Source: Parerythrobacter lacustris
GTDB lineage: Bacteria; Pseudomonadota; Alphaproteobacteria; Sphingomonadales; Sphingomonadaceae
Direction: 5' to 3'
DNA length: 64,000 nt
NCBI RefSeq assembly: GCF_024626475.1
Contig: NZ_JANKHH010000003.1
Span: forward strand, 496,001-560,000
Under the pieces are notes generated by a model, which was not told the origin of the DNA, ran no database searches, and worked only from the letters and a program-made list of their open reading frames with translations. This document shows positions 13,738-22,450 of this stretch, one piece after another (the stretch's first letter is position 1; the number at the start of each line of letters is the position of its first letter). Made by a program: the position numbers and the translations under genes.

Positions 13738-14667
13738 TTAGCTGCCGCGAAGTTTCTCCTCAACTTCTGAAATTTTTTCCGCTATGTCGTCGATCGCAGC
13801 ATCGAGGCTGTCGATGCGATCCTTCGCCTCGCAAATCCAATCATCAACTTTGTCCTTATAGCTCTCGCTCCATGCATCACCGCGCTTCTCGTATAAATTC
13901 GCTAGGTGGCTCTGCTGATGGGCCAGTTGGTCTCGTTTACGGTCGAGAGCTGCGTTAAGTTTATCTAAAAATTCTTGCTGACCCACCTTCCATTGTTGCT
14001 GACGCTCTTCCCAGTGGCGTTGCTTCTCTGCCCGCTCCCCACGTTGCTCTTGTCGAGCCTGATAAGCTCGCGTTTGCAACTCCTTCCACTTTTCCCAATC
14101 AGCATTCACTGAGCTTCTTGCCTCGGTAATCAGGTGGTGCGCCGCAGCCTTGTCCTTACCAAGCATCTCATCCTTACTGTCACGGAAATAAGTACCAGCT
14201 TCCCTCAGGAGTTCGTTGCGTTGCTGAAGGGCTAACTTCGCCTCGTCGGTTTCGCCGAACACCAGATTCAAGGCTCCTCGGACAACCAGATTTGCACCAA
14301 GTGTCGCGAAGGTTTCAGCTAACATATACGAACCCTCGTCTGTGGGCGCTGCGGCGTCGACCAAACGCTGTATCTTTGACAAATGGTTAGCAGATGTCTC
14401 GCCTAATTTTTCATAGCGCGAGTTCCTTTTGGAACGCTCCTCCTCGTAACGCGCGCGCTGCGCCTTCAGGGCAGAGGCGGTGTTCTGCACAATGTCTCTA
14501 AGACTCTGACGTAAGTCGCGATCAGGAAAGTGGACATGTCGGAAAGCTTGGTCGACTTCTTTCAGATCAGACCAGATTGCGCGCCAATCTCCGCGCCCGC
14601 TGTTGATTGCCGTTGCGGCCATGGAGCTCAAACGCTCTACTCGGTTTTGCAGCTCTCGGTAATCCAT
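13738..14667 (-). CDS. Long coiled-coil protein inserted among tail genes
   Basis: A 309-residue, almost wholly helical protein. I chose ATG 14,667 rather than the TTG at 14,703. Charged heptads run through about 80-110 and 200-305 (QQWKVGQQEFLDKLNAALDRKRDQLAHQ, IDDIAEKISEVEEKLRG). A glycine/alanine helix at 138-155 (FATLGANLVVRGALNLVFG) might touch membrane. It separates the tail completion and tail tube genes, where no conserved virion gene belongs, so it is probably a cargo (moron) gene. No family recognised. Function could be host exclusion or defence, but that is a guess. Confidence 0.55.
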   Translation of the reverse strand: MDYRELQNRVERLSSMAATAINSGRGDWRAIWSDLKEVDQAFRHVHFPDRDLRQSLRDIVQNTASALKAQRARYEEERSKRNSRYEKLGETSANHLSKIQRLVDAAAPTDEGSYMLAETFATLGANLVVRGALNLVFGETDEAKLALQQRNELLREAGTYFRDSKDEMLGKDKAAAHHLITEARSSVNADWEKWKELQTRAYQARQEQRGERAEKQRHWEERQQQWKVGQQEFLDKLNAALDRKRDQLAHQQSHLANLYEKRGDAWSESYKDKVDDWICEAKDRIDSLDAAIDDIAEKISEVEEKLRGS

Positions 14668-14739
14668 CGTTGCCACTCGCAATTGACTAGACCGAGATAC
14701 CAAAAGCTAGTTCCGTTCTCCAACGGAAATGCAGTTTAA

Positions 14740-15177
14740 CTAGAAGCTCAGTGATACATGCTGCTTGGCCTGAATCTGCACCACTGCCATGATGAGGTCG
14801 CGCCCGCTGTGCTGGAAGGGCTGAGGTGCCGATGAAACCGGAAGAACCCCGCCCATCGCGGTGCCTGAGAGCGTCGGGTCGTTGTCGAACTCCTGCATGA
14901 CGGCTTCCATGCCCTCTTCGACGGTCGTAGCGTCTTCTACGTCTTCAGCGTTCCAAAGGATCATGATGTCGTAGTTGTAGGTGCGCAGATTAGTGCGGTT
15001 ATCTAGCGCCTCGCTCTCGATCGATGGCGGCATGAGGAAGGCCCAGGGGAAGGCCGGAATATCGCCCGCAAGAGGGTCTTTTTTGAGGTCTGAGGTAGAG
15101 CAGCCTGAAAGCGTCTCAGCCGTCACCAGCTCGTCCAGGTTAGCCTTAATTGCTTCCTTAATCGCAGTGGCGCTCAT
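14740..15177 (-). CDS. Tail terminator/completion-like protein
   Basis: A 145-residue protein just downstream of the HK97 gp10-like gene, where the tail terminator is normally encoded. Its pattern (helix IKEAIKANLDELVTAETLSG, then beta strands RTYNYDIMILWNAEDV, AVVQIQAKQHVSL) fits the small alpha/beta ring proteins that cap the tail tube. Starts inside the end of the previous gene (ATGA-type overlap). Confidence 0.6.
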   Translation of the reverse strand: MSATAIKEAIKANLDELVTAETLSGCSTSDLKKDPLAGDIPAFPWAFLMPPSIESEALDNRTNLRTYNYDIMILWNAEDVEDATTVEEGMEAVMQEFDNDPTLSGTAMGGVLPVSSAPQPFQHSGRDLIMAVVQIQAKQHVSLSF

Positions 15178-15575
15178 ACGTCGGCAAGTTCGCTGACAAT
15201 CTTGTTCACCGCCGTCTCGAAGTGCTTGTTGACCTCCGGCTCGGCCTTCTTCGCAATGCGATCCATAAACGGATTAGGCTGTCCACCCCGCGCTCCGAAA
15301 TAGACGTAGGGGGAGTAGTGGGCGGTAGGGCCAATGGTGCCACGCAGGCCGCCGTTTGCAAACTGACGGCCATACCCAAAGGAAAGCGCCAGGTAGCCGG
15401 TGCGCATGGCGCGGGGTGTCTTGAACTGAAAGTTGCGATCGACCGCTTGCTTCTCCACTTCGAAGATAGATGCCTTGGTCGCTGCGGCAAGGTATTTGAG
15501 CGTCGTTGCTGGTGCCCTGCGGAAGTTGGCGCGGAGGGTGTCGAGGTTCTGAACCTGTACGGAGACGTTGATCAT
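15174..15575 (-). CDS. HK97 gp10-like head-tail joining protein
   Basis: A 133-residue protein with the HK97 gp10 pattern: N-terminal helix and strand (QVQNLDTLRANFRRAPATTLKYLAAATKASIFEVEKQAVDR), central basic loop (GYLALSFGYGRQFANGGLRGTIGPTAHYSPYVYFGARG), and C-terminal helix (PEVNKHFETAVNKIVSEL). It closes the head-tail joint. Its ATG overlaps the stop of the upstream connector gene (CTATGA). Confidence 0.75.
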   Translation of the reverse strand: MINVSVQVQNLDTLRANFRRAPATTLKYLAAATKASIFEVEKQAVDRNFQFKTPRAMRTGYLALSFGYGRQFANGGLRGTIGPTAHYSPYVYFGARGGQPNPFMDRIAKKAEPEVNKHFETAVNKIVSELADV

Positions 15576-16411
15576 AGGTTGTAGCCGCGACGGTAGTTAC
15601 GGATGGTGCGCAAATCCTCGTCGGTAAAGATGCTGCGGCTCCAAGTGATGCTGCTCTCTTGGAATGTCTCGCTCAGCCTGCCCTCGCTGTCGCGCCGCTT
15701 GAAGATGCGAACGACGGCCTCTTCGCACATCTCGGTGAGGTCAGCTGGAAGATACAGGTCAGAGTCCTCTGCGGCGTTCTCGCGCAGGTAATCTGCGGCA
15801 ATAGTGCTGGTTGGGGCTCGGCCTGCGGCAAGAGTGAAGCTCGCGCTGCCCGGTACAAATGTGACGTTGGACGCCGCCTCACGCATTCCATCGGCGTAAA
15901 CGATTACCTGAGTGGCATCCTCGGGCAGGGTGAAGGTGAGGTTGCTGCCATCGACCGTCCCGGTCGGCGTGATATTGAAGAACCAGAAATTATTGACGCC
16001 GATTGAGTAGCCGCTGAAGCCGCCGGTATAGGTTACGCGGACATTTTGGAAGCCTCGGGGAAGGCCTCCTGGGACGTAGATGATGCCAGCGTCTCGGTCG
16101 GTGTGGTAGTAATCCTCGTTGACCGCTAGCCAGTTGGGCGAGCTGTTGGAGCCGGCGTTGTACTGAAGGGCGCTGACTGTCTGAACGGGCGCATTCTTGA
16201 CGATCAGGAAGGTTCGGCGGGTGCCATAGCTGTCGGAGCCATCGTGAAGCTCGTGGGTATAGGTGCCTTGGATGAATCTGCGACCGCACATTTGCTCGAT
16301 GCGGGCCGTGACGGAGAGAATAAGGCGGTCAAGCACGGTATCGAACGACGTTGCCGTGATCTGTAGCCGGTCTTTGATCCGTTCCTTGGTTGTGAGTGCG
16401 TCGCCGTACAT
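15572..16411 (-). CDS. Head-tail connector (gp6-like) with inserted beta domain
   Basis: The N-terminal region (TTKERIKDRLQITATSFDTVLDRLILSVTARIEQMCGRRF) and C-terminal helices (LTEMCEEAVVRIFKRRDSEGRLSETF) match HK97 gp6-type connectors that form a 12-mer ring under the portal. At 279 residues it is much longer than the usual about 110. The extra central part (about 55-200; PTGTVDGSNLTFTLPEDATQVIVYADG) is a beta-rich insertion, perhaps an external decoration. The start context is CCCCTATG with no Shine-Dalgarno site. Confidence 0.7.
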   Translation of the reverse strand: MYGDALTTKERIKDRLQITATSFDTVLDRLILSVTARIEQMCGRRFIQGTYTHELHDGSDSYGTRRTFLIVKNAPVQTVSALQYNAGSNSSPNWLAVNEDYYHTDRDAGIIYVPGGLPRGFQNVRVTYTGGFSGYSIGVNNFWFFNITPTGTVDGSNLTFTLPEDATQVIVYADGMREAASNVTFVPGSASFTLAAGRAPTSTIAADYLRENAAEDSDLYLPADLTEMCEEAVVRIFKRRDSEGRLSETFQESSITWSRSIFTDEDLRTIRNYRRGYNL

Positions 16412-16438
16412 AGGGGATTGGGTTCATTGTACCCGGTG

Positions 16439-16462
16439 AGCCCCCGACGTGGGTCGGAGGCT
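16439..16462. terminator. Strong hairpin upstream of connector gene
   Basis: AGCCCCCGAC (16,439-16,448) pairs with GTCGGAGGCT (16,453-16,462), with one mismatch and a 4-base loop. There is no T-run. It lies between two late genes and may terminate, attenuate or protect mRNA. Confidence 0.4.
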
Positions 16463-16476
16463 CTGGGGGACAACGA

Positions 16477-16872
16477 CTAGTCGCTGTTCACTGGGCCTGC
16501 CGCTCCACCTCCGAGGAGGAAGATTGCGTTGCCTGGGAACGACGGCGTGGTGCCGCTCACATTGAGCACGGCGCGGAGGTAGCGCTTTCGCGTTACGTTC
16601 AGCTCCGGGATGCGAGCAACGCCCACTTGGTTATCAGCCGTGATCGTCACGCTGATGCTGGCCACGTCTACGAACGTCGAGTTGTCGTCAGACTCCTCTA
16701 GCTCGATGACGTAGGTTTCATTGGCATCGGCGAGATCGATGTCACCGGCAGACACTACAAGCATCGCGTCGGTGTAGCCCTGCGTGTCGATGCCTGTGCC
16801 GTTGGCGTCGGCGGTGCGAACCGCTGGCACGAGCGAGGCGAGCACTTTCACATTGTCGTATAGCTTTCGCAT
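16477..16872 (-). CDS. Putative head decoration/structural protein
   Basis: A 131-residue beta-rich protein near the capsid gene. Patterns such as QGYTDAMLVVSAGDIDLAD, TYVIELEESDDNSTFVDVASI and RYLRAVLNVSG are common in small capsid-associated proteins of siphophages. The glycine-rich C-terminus may be flexible. No catalytic motif. Placement suggests a head decoration or stabilising role. The start follows CCCCCT with no Shine-Dalgarno site. Confidence 0.5.
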   Translation of the reverse strand: MRKLYDNVKVLASLVPAVRTADANGTGIDTQGYTDAMLVVSAGDIDLADANETYVIELEESDDNSTFVDVASISVTITADNQVGVARIPELNVTRKRYLRAVLNVSGTTPSFPGNAIFLLGGGAAGPVNSD

Positions 16873-16891
16873 AGGGGGAACGGATTAATTG

Positions 16892-17224
16892 CTAAGCGCC
16901 TTCGGTGCCCTCTTCGGGCTCTTCGGCAGCGTCCTCGTCGGCATTGCCGTCAAGGTGGAGTTGGATGCGCTCCTGGAGGTCAGCCTTGCTGCCGCCAGTA
17001 GACAAACCAAGCTCCTTCGCGCGGTCTTTCAGCTGCGCTAGGTTCATGTCCTCAAGGGACACAACCTCTTCGGGCTCTTCGGCAGGGGTCGGAACTCCTG
17101 ACACCGGCGAAAGGTCGACTGGGTCGAAACCCGCTGCTTTTTCATCGGATAGCTCCACTTCGGTGCCTTTTTCGACCCGGTCACCATTCACCAAGAGCGC
17201 TACGTTCGTTCGGTAGACGCTCAT
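16892..17224 (-). CDS. SAP-domain protein next to the capsid gene
   Basis: A 110-residue protein. The N-terminal 45 residues look like the small strand-rich 'NG-(E/D)RV-KG' module found in phage head completion proteins. Residues about 56-91 (SLEDMNLAQLKDRAKELGLSTGGSKADLQERIQLHL) form a SAP motif, a helix-extension-helix that binds DNA, as in phage head proteins that contact the genome. An acidic tail ends it. The gene starts TAG-CCT-ATG, 3 bases after the capsid gene's stop. Confidence 0.7.
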   Translation of the reverse strand: MSVYRTNVALLVNGDRVEKGTEVELSDEKAAGFDPVDLSPVSGVPTPAEEPEEVVSLEDMNLAQLKDRAKELGLSTGGSKADLQERIQLHLDGNADEDAAEEPEEGTEGA

Positions 17225-17227
17225 AGG

Positions 17228-18379
17228 CTAGGAAGCGGCTGTCTTGAGCACGACTGCTGCGGCTGGAAGCTGAAGCGTCACGGCATGGCGGTGCGTGAAG
17301 CGCATGGCGGTCTGATTAGCGCGGAAGACGGACTTGCCGCCGACCGTTGCTGAATCGGACTTTGCCACTTCCATCGGCCCACGATCGCCCCAAGCAAGTG
17401 CGAGCTTGAGGTTTCCGAATACGCCGAACTTGGTGCTGATGGCGCTTGCCGAGTACGCAGGGAGTACCGGCGTGGTGAACACCGGATAGCCGAGGACTTC
17501 GCCAACAGCCTGGATGCCGCTCTCGCGACGGAATGTCGCAAGGTTGCTCTGGCCGTAGACGTAGTTGTCGCCGCTCTTCTGCGAGCGAAGCTTCGCCCAC
17601 ACGGTTGGGTGGAAGTAGAAGGCTGCATCGCCAAGGGCTGCCGTTGGAAGGCTGCCGATCGCGGTTGAAGCTTCTTCAACACTCACATCCTCAAATCCGG
17701 TGGCACCGGATGCGAGGGTCTGCGTGGTCACATCGCCTGAGCCAAGAAGGCCGACGAACGGCGAGCCTGCGTAGGTGCCGCCCATAAAGCCTTCACGGTC
17801 GAGTCGGTACGCCATGCCCTCTGCCGCCATGGCCATAAGCCAGTCAGCAACGGACACATTGGCGTCTGCGAGAAGCGTATTGCCGATGCGGAAGATGAGC
17901 ATCCACGTCTTCGCGTGGAGGCGAGCAACGCCGAGATCGCTCTGCGTCTCGTCGCCTTCATCGTCCTCACCAACATACTCACCCTGCATTGCCGCGCCGG
18001 TGAAGCGCGGAATTTCGAGTGCATCTGAGCCCATCGCCCAACGACGCGCGTCACGTGAAACGAGACCGACCGTTTCCGCAATGCGGAGGATGCCGGCGTG
18101 AACCTCGGTAGGAACGAGGTAGCCACCGGTCTGGTCGCTCGATTCGAGGTACGCAGCCTTCTGGCCGTGCGCGATCGCGCGGATATCACTGAGGAAGTTT
18201 GTCTTCGTCTCAGCATCAAGGCCGGTGATGTCGCGGCCCTCGATTGCGCTCTGAAGGCGGACGCGTGAGACGGTCTCCTGGACCTTCTCAGCTACCTCCT
18301 TGCCGACGATTTCTTCGAGGTTCGACTTGATGGCCTCGTCGACCATCGTCTTGAACTCACCTTTGAGTTCTTCATTCAT
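17228..18379 (-). CDS. HK97-fold major capsid protein
   Basis: A 383-residue major capsid protein. The first about 80 residues are helical and charged (EELKGEFKTMVDEAIKSNLEEIVGKEV), like the delta scaffold domain removed by the protease. The core follows with family signatures (QTGGYLVPTEVHAGILRIAETVGLVSRDARR, HAKTWMLIFRIGNTLLADANVSVADWL, FMGGTYAGSPFVGLL, and AALGDAAFYFHPTVWAKLR). It lies directly after the prohead protease gene, the normal HK97 order. Confidence 0.9.
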   Translation of the reverse strand: MNEELKGEFKTMVDEAIKSNLEEIVGKEVAEKVQETVSRVRLQSAIEGRDITGLDAETKTNFLSDIRAIAHGQKAAYLESSDQTGGYLVPTEVHAGILRIAETVGLVSRDARRWAMGSDALEIPRFTGAAMQGEYVGEDDEGDETQSDLGVARLHAKTWMLIFRIGNTLLADANVSVADWLMAMAAEGMAYRLDREGFMGGTYAGSPFVGLLGSGDVTTQTLASGATGFEDVSVEEASTAIGSLPTAALGDAAFYFHPTVWAKLRSQKSGDNYVYGQSNLATFRRESGIQAVGEVLGYPVFTTPVLPAYSASAISTKFGVFGNLKLALAWGDRGPMEVAKSDSATVGGKSVFRANQTAMRFTHRHAVTLQLPAAAVVLKTAAS

Positions 18380-18406
18380 GTATTGGGTAAATTAGGGGGT
18401 GCAGAA

Positions 18407-19321
18407 CTAGGCCGCTTTGCGTGCGTCCTTAACCTGGCGCGCTTCTGCTAATACGTCGCCAAGAATGGTTGAAGCGTGCTGGAGAACGCGGCGCTTCTCG
18501 GAAAAGTCGCGATAAGCTCGCTCGTCTTCCGTCTCACCCTCGTCGCCAGTCGGCTCCTCATCACCCTCAGGCTCCCCGGCCTTTGTGCCGAGTGCTTCTA
18601 AGGCGACGATTGCCGATTTCAGGCCGTCAATGACCGACGCTATCTGCTTGGTACTCAAACTGCGCTCCTGAGGCTCCTCTAGCTCTTCAGATTGCGTTTC
18701 TGCATCGGGAATGTCCTCAGGCTCATGCTCGCCTTCCGGCGCTGTCTCAGGGGATTCTGGTGCCTCCTCGGCGTCCTTTTCCACGAACATGATGCCCTTG
18801 GTTACGAGGTCGTTGACGTTGAGCTCCTTCTCCATCGCCAGCGATAGGGCGTAGGGGTTCGCAGGTACGGAAACGAAGCTGAACTCAAGTAGCTCAGCCT
18901 TTGTGATGAGGTTGCCCTCACGCTCCTTCTCGATAAAGCCGACACTCGTCGCTTTAAGGAAGCCTAGATCGTAGAGGCGGCGCTTTTCCTGGCCTTCCTC
19001 GGTCGGTGCAAACTTTCCCTTGGCGACCATCTTGCCGTCGGCAATCTCGACGCTTGTGGCGATTCCAATTAGGCGATTGTGGTCGTGGCCCCAAAGAACG
19101 ACGGGGTTGGCTAGGTAGTGGGTGAGGTCCCAGCCATCGAGCTTGATAACTTCCTGATAGCGGTCAAGATTTTCGGTGGTGATGACGACTTCGAAAGTGC
19201 CGGTATCGCTGTCCGGTGCAGCCTTAGTCTCTTCGAGCAGGGCACGAACTTCGGGGGAAGCAAAGCGCTCGGCTATCCTCGCTGCCAGCTCCTCCCCGAT
19301 GCTCTTGAGTGGGTACTTCAT
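18407..19321 (-). CDS. Prohead protease with scaffold-like C-terminal extension
   Basis: A 304-residue protein. Residues 35-165 form a HK97 U35-type assemblin protease, with the catalytic histidine in LWGHDHNRLIG and serine in FLKATSVGF, then EFSFVSVPANPYAL. Residues 185-300 are very acidic and end in a coiled coil (STILGDVLAEARQVKDARKAA), as expected for a fused internal scaffold. I chose ATG 19,321 because TATAAT lies 7 bases upstream; the frame also runs to 19,384, with a less likely start. It matures the capsid encoded next. Confidence 0.85.
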   Translation of the reverse strand: MKYPLKSIGEELAARIAERFASPEVRALLEETKAAPDSDTGTFEVVITTENLDRYQEVIKLDGWDLTHYLANPVVLWGHDHNRLIGIATSVEIADGKMVAKGKFAPTEEGQEKRRLYDLGFLKATSVGFIEKEREGNLITKAELLEFSFVSVPANPYALSLAMEKELNVNDLVTKGIMFVEKDAEEAPESPETAPEGEHEPEDIPDAETQSEELEEPQERSLSTKQIASVIDGLKSAIVALEALGTKAGEPEGDEEPTGDEGETEDERAYRDFSEKRRVLQHASTILGDVLAEARQVKDARKAA

Positions 19322-19328
19322 GCGGTTG

Positions 19329-19334
19329 ATTATA
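19329..19334 (-). promoter_or_regulatory. -10 box for protease/capsid transcript
   Basis: A consensus TATAAT on the minus strand, 7 bases before the protease ATG at 19,321. It lies in the gap after the portal stop, and the transcript would have virtually no leader. Confidence 0.5.
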
Positions 19335-19350
19335 CAGGCGCAATTCCACG

Positions 19351-21429
19351 CTAGACTTCGATGAACTCCGGCCGAATGAAGCACCTGCAGTTCGTATGAA
19401 GCGGCGGCACGTCGATTGTTCGGTAATCGAGCGTCAGTTCCTTGCCGTCGGCAGTCAGCACCTCACCCTTTTTAAAGAATGGCTTATTTGTTGCGACGAC
19501 CCTGCCGTGCTGCGGACCGCACCATGGGCAAACGCGCTCATCCTCGGCGGTGTACCAACGGATCGATTTGACGACGCCTGACTGGCGGTAGGCTTCCAAG
19601 CTTCCCTTGTTGGCGATGTAAAAGGCCTCGGTCTTGGCAACCGCTGCGGCGCGGTAGGTGTTCGAGAAATCGTAGACACCGCGCACCCGCTCCGTGAGCT
19701 GGGTTAGGTCTTCACCGCCAGCGAGCCCGTCGTTCAAAGCCTTGGCGAGCAATTTGGCCGTGGTGTTGTTGTAGCTCTTGGCGAGACGCCGTGCGGCGAG
19801 GTCGACTATGCGAGTGATGCTCGGGTCGGCCTGATAAAAATCGAGTGGGAAATCAGCAACGGTCGCGAACTCTGCTAGCGCCTGTTCCAGTAGCAAGCCG
19901 CGGAGCATCGGGCCGACGAAGTCAACCAGCACAGACACCTCACGCTCCATCTCGAAGAGGTCGCCCTTCTTCACGTCCTTGGTGATCTGCTTGAGGTTCT
20001 GCGTGACCTCGCGCTCTTGGCGATTGTTGAAGTCGCGCACTTTGTCGGCGATCAGTTTCTCGTGGTCCTCCACGCGAGCAACAAAGCTCTTGTGGCTCTC
20101 CGCGTCAGGATCGTGATGCGCTGAAGCGATTTCGACCGCCTTCTCGGCTAGCCGTTCCCATACGCGTTCCTGCTTGGCTGCTCTGCGCACCCTCGCCGGT
20201 GCTGTCTTCTTGGGGTCTTCTGGTTCATCGTCGTTTGCGGCGGGCAGGGCAGGGGCAATCACGGGCTCGCCAAGAGGTGTTCCAGGTGAGCTATAGATCG
20301 TGTCGCCGCCTTCAACTTTTGGAAGGCCCACGCTCGCGCGGACCTCGTTCACCGTCATGTACGGCTGCTTGTTGAGCGCTACCTCGCGCTCCTTGAGTTG
20401 GAGCTCCTGATTGACCGGCACGAACTCATCGTAGGCAAAATAGAACCGGCCTGTCGGGTCGAAGGTAGGGGCTACATTGACGTTCAGGAACTCCACCAGG
20501 TCGTCAGCGACTGGCTTCACCGTGTACTTGGCGAAAATGTACTCACTCGCCTCTGCCGTGGCGCGATTGACCTCGGTGGATAGGCCAACCAGCGTCTTAG
20601 GGATGCCGAATGCGGAGAGGATCTTGTCCCGGTAGCGGTCATCGGTCGCGCCAAGCTCCATCTCAGCCATGTTGGCCGTGACCTTGGAGAACTTGCTGCC
20701 CTTTGGGAGCACGCCAAGCTTGTGCGCATTGGCGACGCCCACGTGGTCATTGGCGAGACCCAGCTTGATGAGTTTGATACGCTGCTCGGTCTCTTCCTCA
20801 GTCTCGATGAAGCCGCCGAAGGTCGCGCCATTGACGAAGAAGCGAGAAAGGAACTCACCCAGGTACGAACTTGTGTCCACCCAGCGAGCAATCTTCTGAA
20901 GCTTGCCCACACCCCAATGAGGGCGGGCAGGGTCGATGTAGCGATCGTGCAGCACTTCTTTCAGCTGAATCGTGCGTTGCTCTGCTCCGTCGCTGTACTT
21001 GAGCGCCACAACCTTGCCGCCGCTTAAGATCGGCGCGACTCGGGTTGGGATGAGCGGCTGCACCTTCTGGCCCTTGGCGCGCTCCCAGAACGCATTACCT
21101 GCGAGCTCCTTGTAGACGGTGTTGAGGTAGATGAAGTCCTTGCCGGTGAAGTCAGTGCCGGGAGCTTCAAGGAAGTCATACAGGGGGCCGTCAAAGACCT
21201 CCTGATCGTCGCCGTTGCGCTGATAGCGCATCACCTTGAAGCGGATGCTCGCGACGGCAGTAGCCACCTTGTCGATGGCTATGAAAACCCATTCTTTGTT
21301 AGCTTCTAGCAGGTTCCGCTGGTTGATACCGTCAGCCGAACCTCCAACAGGTATCCACGTGCCGGGATAATCGTCTGACGCTGCCTTCTTCGAGCCGAAG
21401 CTTCGAAGCAGCGAGGTGAGGGGATTCAT
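19351..21429 (-). CDS. Portal protein fused to a MuF/SPP1 gp7-like domain
   Basis: A 692-residue fusion. Residues 1-400 are an HK97-type portal (WVFIAIDKVATAVASIRFKVM, YLNTVYKELAGNAFW, RYRDKILSAFGIPKTLVGLS, and GDTIYSSPGTPLG). A charged linker covers about 400-540. The C-terminal region to 692 is a head morphogenesis (MuF) domain with CPWCGPQHG and PPLHTNCRCFIRPEF, whose cysteines and histidines can bind metal. The portal forms the DNA channel; the MuF part is a minor head protein. Single-chain fusions are known but less common. TATAAT is 6 bases before the ATG. Confidence 0.88.
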   Translation of the reverse strand: MNPLTSLLRSFGSKKAASDDYPGTWIPVGGSADGINQRNLLEANKEWVFIAIDKVATAVASIRFKVMRYQRNGDDQEVFDGPLYDFLEAPGTDFTGKDFIYLNTVYKELAGNAFWERAKGQKVQPLIPTRVAPILSGGKVVALKYSDGAEQRTIQLKEVLHDRYIDPARPHWGVGKLQKIARWVDTSSYLGEFLSRFFVNGATFGGFIETEEETEQRIKLIKLGLANDHVGVANAHKLGVLPKGSKFSKVTANMAEMELGATDDRYRDKILSAFGIPKTLVGLSTEVNRATAEASEYIFAKYTVKPVADDLVEFLNVNVAPTFDPTGRFYFAYDEFVPVNQELQLKEREVALNKQPYMTVNEVRASVGLPKVEGGDTIYSSPGTPLGEPVIAPALPAANDDEPEDPKKTAPARVRRAAKQERVWERLAEKAVEIASAHHDPDAESHKSFVARVEDHEKLIADKVRDFNNRQEREVTQNLKQITKDVKKGDLFEMEREVSVLVDFVGPMLRGLLLEQALAEFATVADFPLDFYQADPSITRIVDLAARRLAKSYNNTTAKLLAKALNDGLAGGEDLTQLTERVRGVYDFSNTYRAAAVAKTEAFYIANKGSLEAYRQSGVVKSIRWYTAEDERVCPWCGPQHGRVVATNKPFFKKGEVLTADGKELTLDYRTIDVPPLHTNCRCFIRPEFIEV

Positions 21430-21435
21430 GGCTCA

Positions 21436-21441
21436 ATTATA
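21436..21441 (-). promoter_or_regulatory. -10 box for leaderless portal transcript
   Basis: A consensus TATAAT on the minus strand, six bases before the portal ATG at 21,429. No good -35 is apparent. It shares the short gap with the divergent HNH-like gene. Confidence 0.5.
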
Positions 21442-21514
21442 CGCCACGCGCTTCCCCTAATTTGTGATTTTCTCACGGGTTGGTGTTGCCGAAGAACCGA
21501 GGCATAGGTTGTAT

Positions 21515-22450
21515 ATGACTAGGGCTCGCGCAGACAGGTACACGTTTCCTTGGGGGGAGGCAGATAGCTGCCCATGTTCGAGTGGATATACCTTCAGGGA
21601 CTGCTGTCGGACAGCTCCAGGCAAGCTGCCCTACGTCAAGATTCCCAGTCTCGAACCTCCGGGTGAGATAACTGGGCACGCTCACCCAAAATGCTACATG
21701 GCTCGGACCAGAAACTGCTCGACTGCGAAGAGCCGAGAGCACTACATTTCCGAAGCAATCTTAAGGCGCTTTGATAAGCTATTGGTGACCGGAATGCCTT
21801 GGCAGGTGAAGGGCGAGAAGGAGACTTTCCCTGCATCGGCTCTCACGGCGACTGTTTTATGCGAGCGTCACAACAATGCACTGGCACCAATCGATCAATT
21901 TGGATTGCGGACCTTCAACGCAATAATTGAGGCGTGTGACTACGCTCTGGGAAGTCGTCATTCTGGTCGAGTGCTGCATAGCCTAATAAGCGGCGATGGC
22001 ATGGAGCTGTGGCTCTATAAATTGCTTGCTGGCATCCACTTTGGCGGCATCGCTGCCGCAGACGGTGGGCTTCTTCGCGACACTTGCTCGTTTCCGTTGG
22101 ACGAGCTGGTGACCTCGCTCACGACTGGCACTCTACCGGATCAGGCGGGCTTTTGGATTGCTTCCAACTTAGGACTTGTCGAACGCGGCCATATCTCAGT
22201 TGGCCCTCTGATAGACGCCGCGAAAAACAGCAATGTTGGCGTTCAAGTCCGTTTTGGACCGATTCAGTTCGAGGCGACGCTTGTCGCTCCTGCAATAACG
22301 ACGTCTCATCTGGAAAAGCTCGCCCCGATGAAACGTCCCCGCATTCTTGATTTCGTCGGGCCTGCACGGGACTCTCGCGTCATACTAAGCTGGCCCGGCC
22401 TGGCTCGAGAAGTGCGCCGCCTAGAGGTGAAACTGGAACCCCAAGACTAA
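21515..22450 (+). CDS. SEC-C plus HNH-like cargo protein
   Basis: A 311-residue protein on the strand opposite to all neighbours, between portal and large terminase. Residues 19-31 (C-P-C-S-S-G-x5-C-C) match the SEC-C zinc motif. Residues about 60-130 look like an HNH nuclease core: CYMARTRNC, then REHYISEAILRRF, then VLCERHNNALAPID. The rest is an uncharacterised alpha/beta domain. A GTG at 21,464 is an alternative start. Its stop overlaps the terminase stop (CTAA). Orientation and position mark it as cargo (moron), perhaps defence or exclusion; that role is inferred. Confidence 0.6.
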   Translation: MTRARADRYTFPWGEADSCPCSSGYTFRDCCRTAPGKLPYVKIPSLEPPGEITGHAHPKCYMARTRNCSTAKSREHYISEAILRRFDKLLVTGMPWQVKGEKETFPASALTATVLCERHNNALAPIDQFGLRTFNAIIEACDYALGSRHSGRVLHSLISGDGMELWLYKLLAGIHFGGIAAADGGLLRDTCSFPLDELVTSLTTGTLPDQAGFWIASNLGLVERGHISVGPLIDAAKNSNVGVQVRFGPIQFEATLVAPAITTSHLEKLAPMKRPRILDFVGPARDSRVILSWPGLAREVRRLEVKLEPQD

